Assembly: GCA_030527115.1 (NCBI GenBank)
Contig: JAUNBM010000013.1
Location: 1 to 46,155 of the forward strand
Length of the DNA: 46,155 nucleotides
Source of the DNA: Clostridia bacterium
GTDB taxonomy: Bacteria; Bacillota; Clostridia; Christensenellales; CAG-138
Direction of reading: 5' to 3'
The position numbers were made by a program, and so were the translations under genes. Positions 45,523 to 46,155 of the stretch are shown piece after piece; positions within the stretch are counted from its first letter, which is position 1, and every line of letters starts with the position of its first letter. Below the pieces are notes generated by a model, which worked only from the letters and a program-made list of their open reading frames with translations, was not told where the DNA came from and did not search any database.

Positions 45523-46155
45523 ATTTATTGCCTATCTTCACGAGCAGGTAAGCAACCACAGCATCTATGTCTGGGGCGCACAGGGTCAGCAGGGGGCGGC
45601 GGTCACCGAAGCGTGGATAAAGCGCCGCGAAACCAGCACGGCCAACGCCAACCGCGCCATAAAGTATTGGAAAAAGCAGGTGGAAGCAGGGTACGGGGAC
45701 ATCCTCCGCGCCTTTGACTGCTCCGGCTTGGGCGTGTACTTCCTGTTGGAAAATGGGCTGATTAAGTTCGACATAAACGCCAACGGCATCATGGGCAAGT
45801 GTAAGAAAATCGCCAAGGCAGATCTCCGTATCGGGGACTTTGTGTTTAAGACCAACAGCAGCGGCAGAGCGACTCATATCGGGTACGTTGCCGACAATGA
45901 GCTCAATATCATTGAGGCGAAGGGGCGCGATTACGGTGTTACGAAATCCGCTCTGAAGGGCTGGAATGTTTACGGCAGGCCGCCGTATTGGACGGAAGCC
46001 GAAGTCGCTGAACTGCAAGGGACTGAAGCGCCTGCTGAGGATAAGCCTGCGCAGGACAGCAACGGGTATGTTTTTACACGACTGCTCAAATTCGGCGTTC
46101 GCGGCGAGGACGTATGCGAACTGAAAAAACTGCTTGCCGCTGCCGGATTCGGCGG
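45506..46155 (+). CDS. Endolysin, NlpC/P60-type (partial, cut by window end)
   Basis: Peptidoglycan hydrolase, 216 residues visible, open to the end of the window. Start at the ATG after AAGGAGGACGG. The N-terminal NlpC/P60-like domain carries IYVWGAQGQQG, the catalytic Cys in AFDCSGLGVYF (near residue 73), ADLRIGDFVFK, and the catalytic His in RATHIGYV (near 129). A Pro/Glu linker (TEAPAEDKPAQDS) leads to the start of a peptidoglycan-binding domain (RLLKFGVRGEDVCELKKLL). It works with the holin upstream. Confidence 0.93.
   Translation, partial: MAHLNKFIAYLHEQVSNHSIYVWGAQGQQGAAVTEAWIKRRETSTANANRAIKYWKKQVEAGYGDILRAFDCSGLGVYFLLENGLIKFDINANGIMGKCKKIAKADLRIGDFVFKTNSSGRATHIGYVADNELNIIEAKGRDYGVTKSALKGWNVYGRPPYWTEAEVAELQGTEAPAEDKPAQDSNGYVFTRLLKFGVRGEDVCELKKLLAAAGFG

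Noticed and set aside
1..46155. tRNA, rRNA or insertion sequence
   Set aside because: I saw no cloverleaf-like tRNA sequence, rRNA segment or transposase; the serine recombinase is the only mobile-element enzyme.

Overview
The window is most of a siphovirus-type prophage of HK97-like architecture. The host looks like a moderately GC-rich member of the Bacillota, probably a gut-type clostridium. The evidence is strong AGGAGG-type ribosome sites, a serine recombinase instead of a tyrosine integrase, an ImmR/ImmA-type immunity pair, and a gene set typical of clostridial phages (DUF2800, DUF2815, VapE, DUF1492-like, DUF4314, DUF5049, SPP1/HK97 head genes, phi13-type tail tube). No rRNA, tRNA, CRISPR array or insertion sequence was seen. 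The right end is cut inside the endolysin and the left end inside hsdS, so neither att site can be assigned.

Layout. Bases 1-2250 (minus strand) hold a type I restriction-modification operon (hsdS partial, hsdM, small HTH regulator), probably host or accessory DNA. Bases 2500-9250 are a lysogeny and control region: an HTH regulator behind a palindromic operator, a short serine recombinase, a leftward S24 (LexA/CI-type) repressor operon, a rightward Y-family polymerase sharing its control region, an HTH plus ImmA/IrrE protease pair, and a zinc-ribbon protein. The same 24-base operator-like sequence occurs before the HTH/ImmA pair and again after it, before the zinc-ribbon gene. Bases 9300-19500 are the early replication operon: sigma-like protein, Fe-S RecB-type nuclease, ssDNA-binding protein, family A DNA polymerase, primase-helicase, VRR nuclease, SNF2 helicase and late regulator.

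Bases 19570-29200 hold the packaging genes, split by a long accessory insert. HNH nuclease and small terminase are followed by a shortened S-adenosylmethionine synthetase and two DNA methyltransferases. Two small-gene cassettes follow, each opening with the same leader (promoter-like block plus hairpin over the ribosome site) and each ending in a terminator. Only then comes the large terminase. Two further extra genes, one an AAA ATPase with its own promoter and terminator, separate the large terminase from the portal.

Bases 31880-46155 are the structural and lysis genes in standard order: portal, ClpP-type protease, capsid, connectors, tail tube, tail chaperone with a -1 frameshift signal, tape measure, distal tail, tail endopeptidase, receptor-binding fibre, a small antisense gene with its own promoter, holin and endolysin (partial). 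The points I rate most worth following are the SAM synthetase-methyltransferase island, the repeat-filled cytosine methyltransferase, the two leader-bearing cassettes, and the repeated operator around the ImmA pair.
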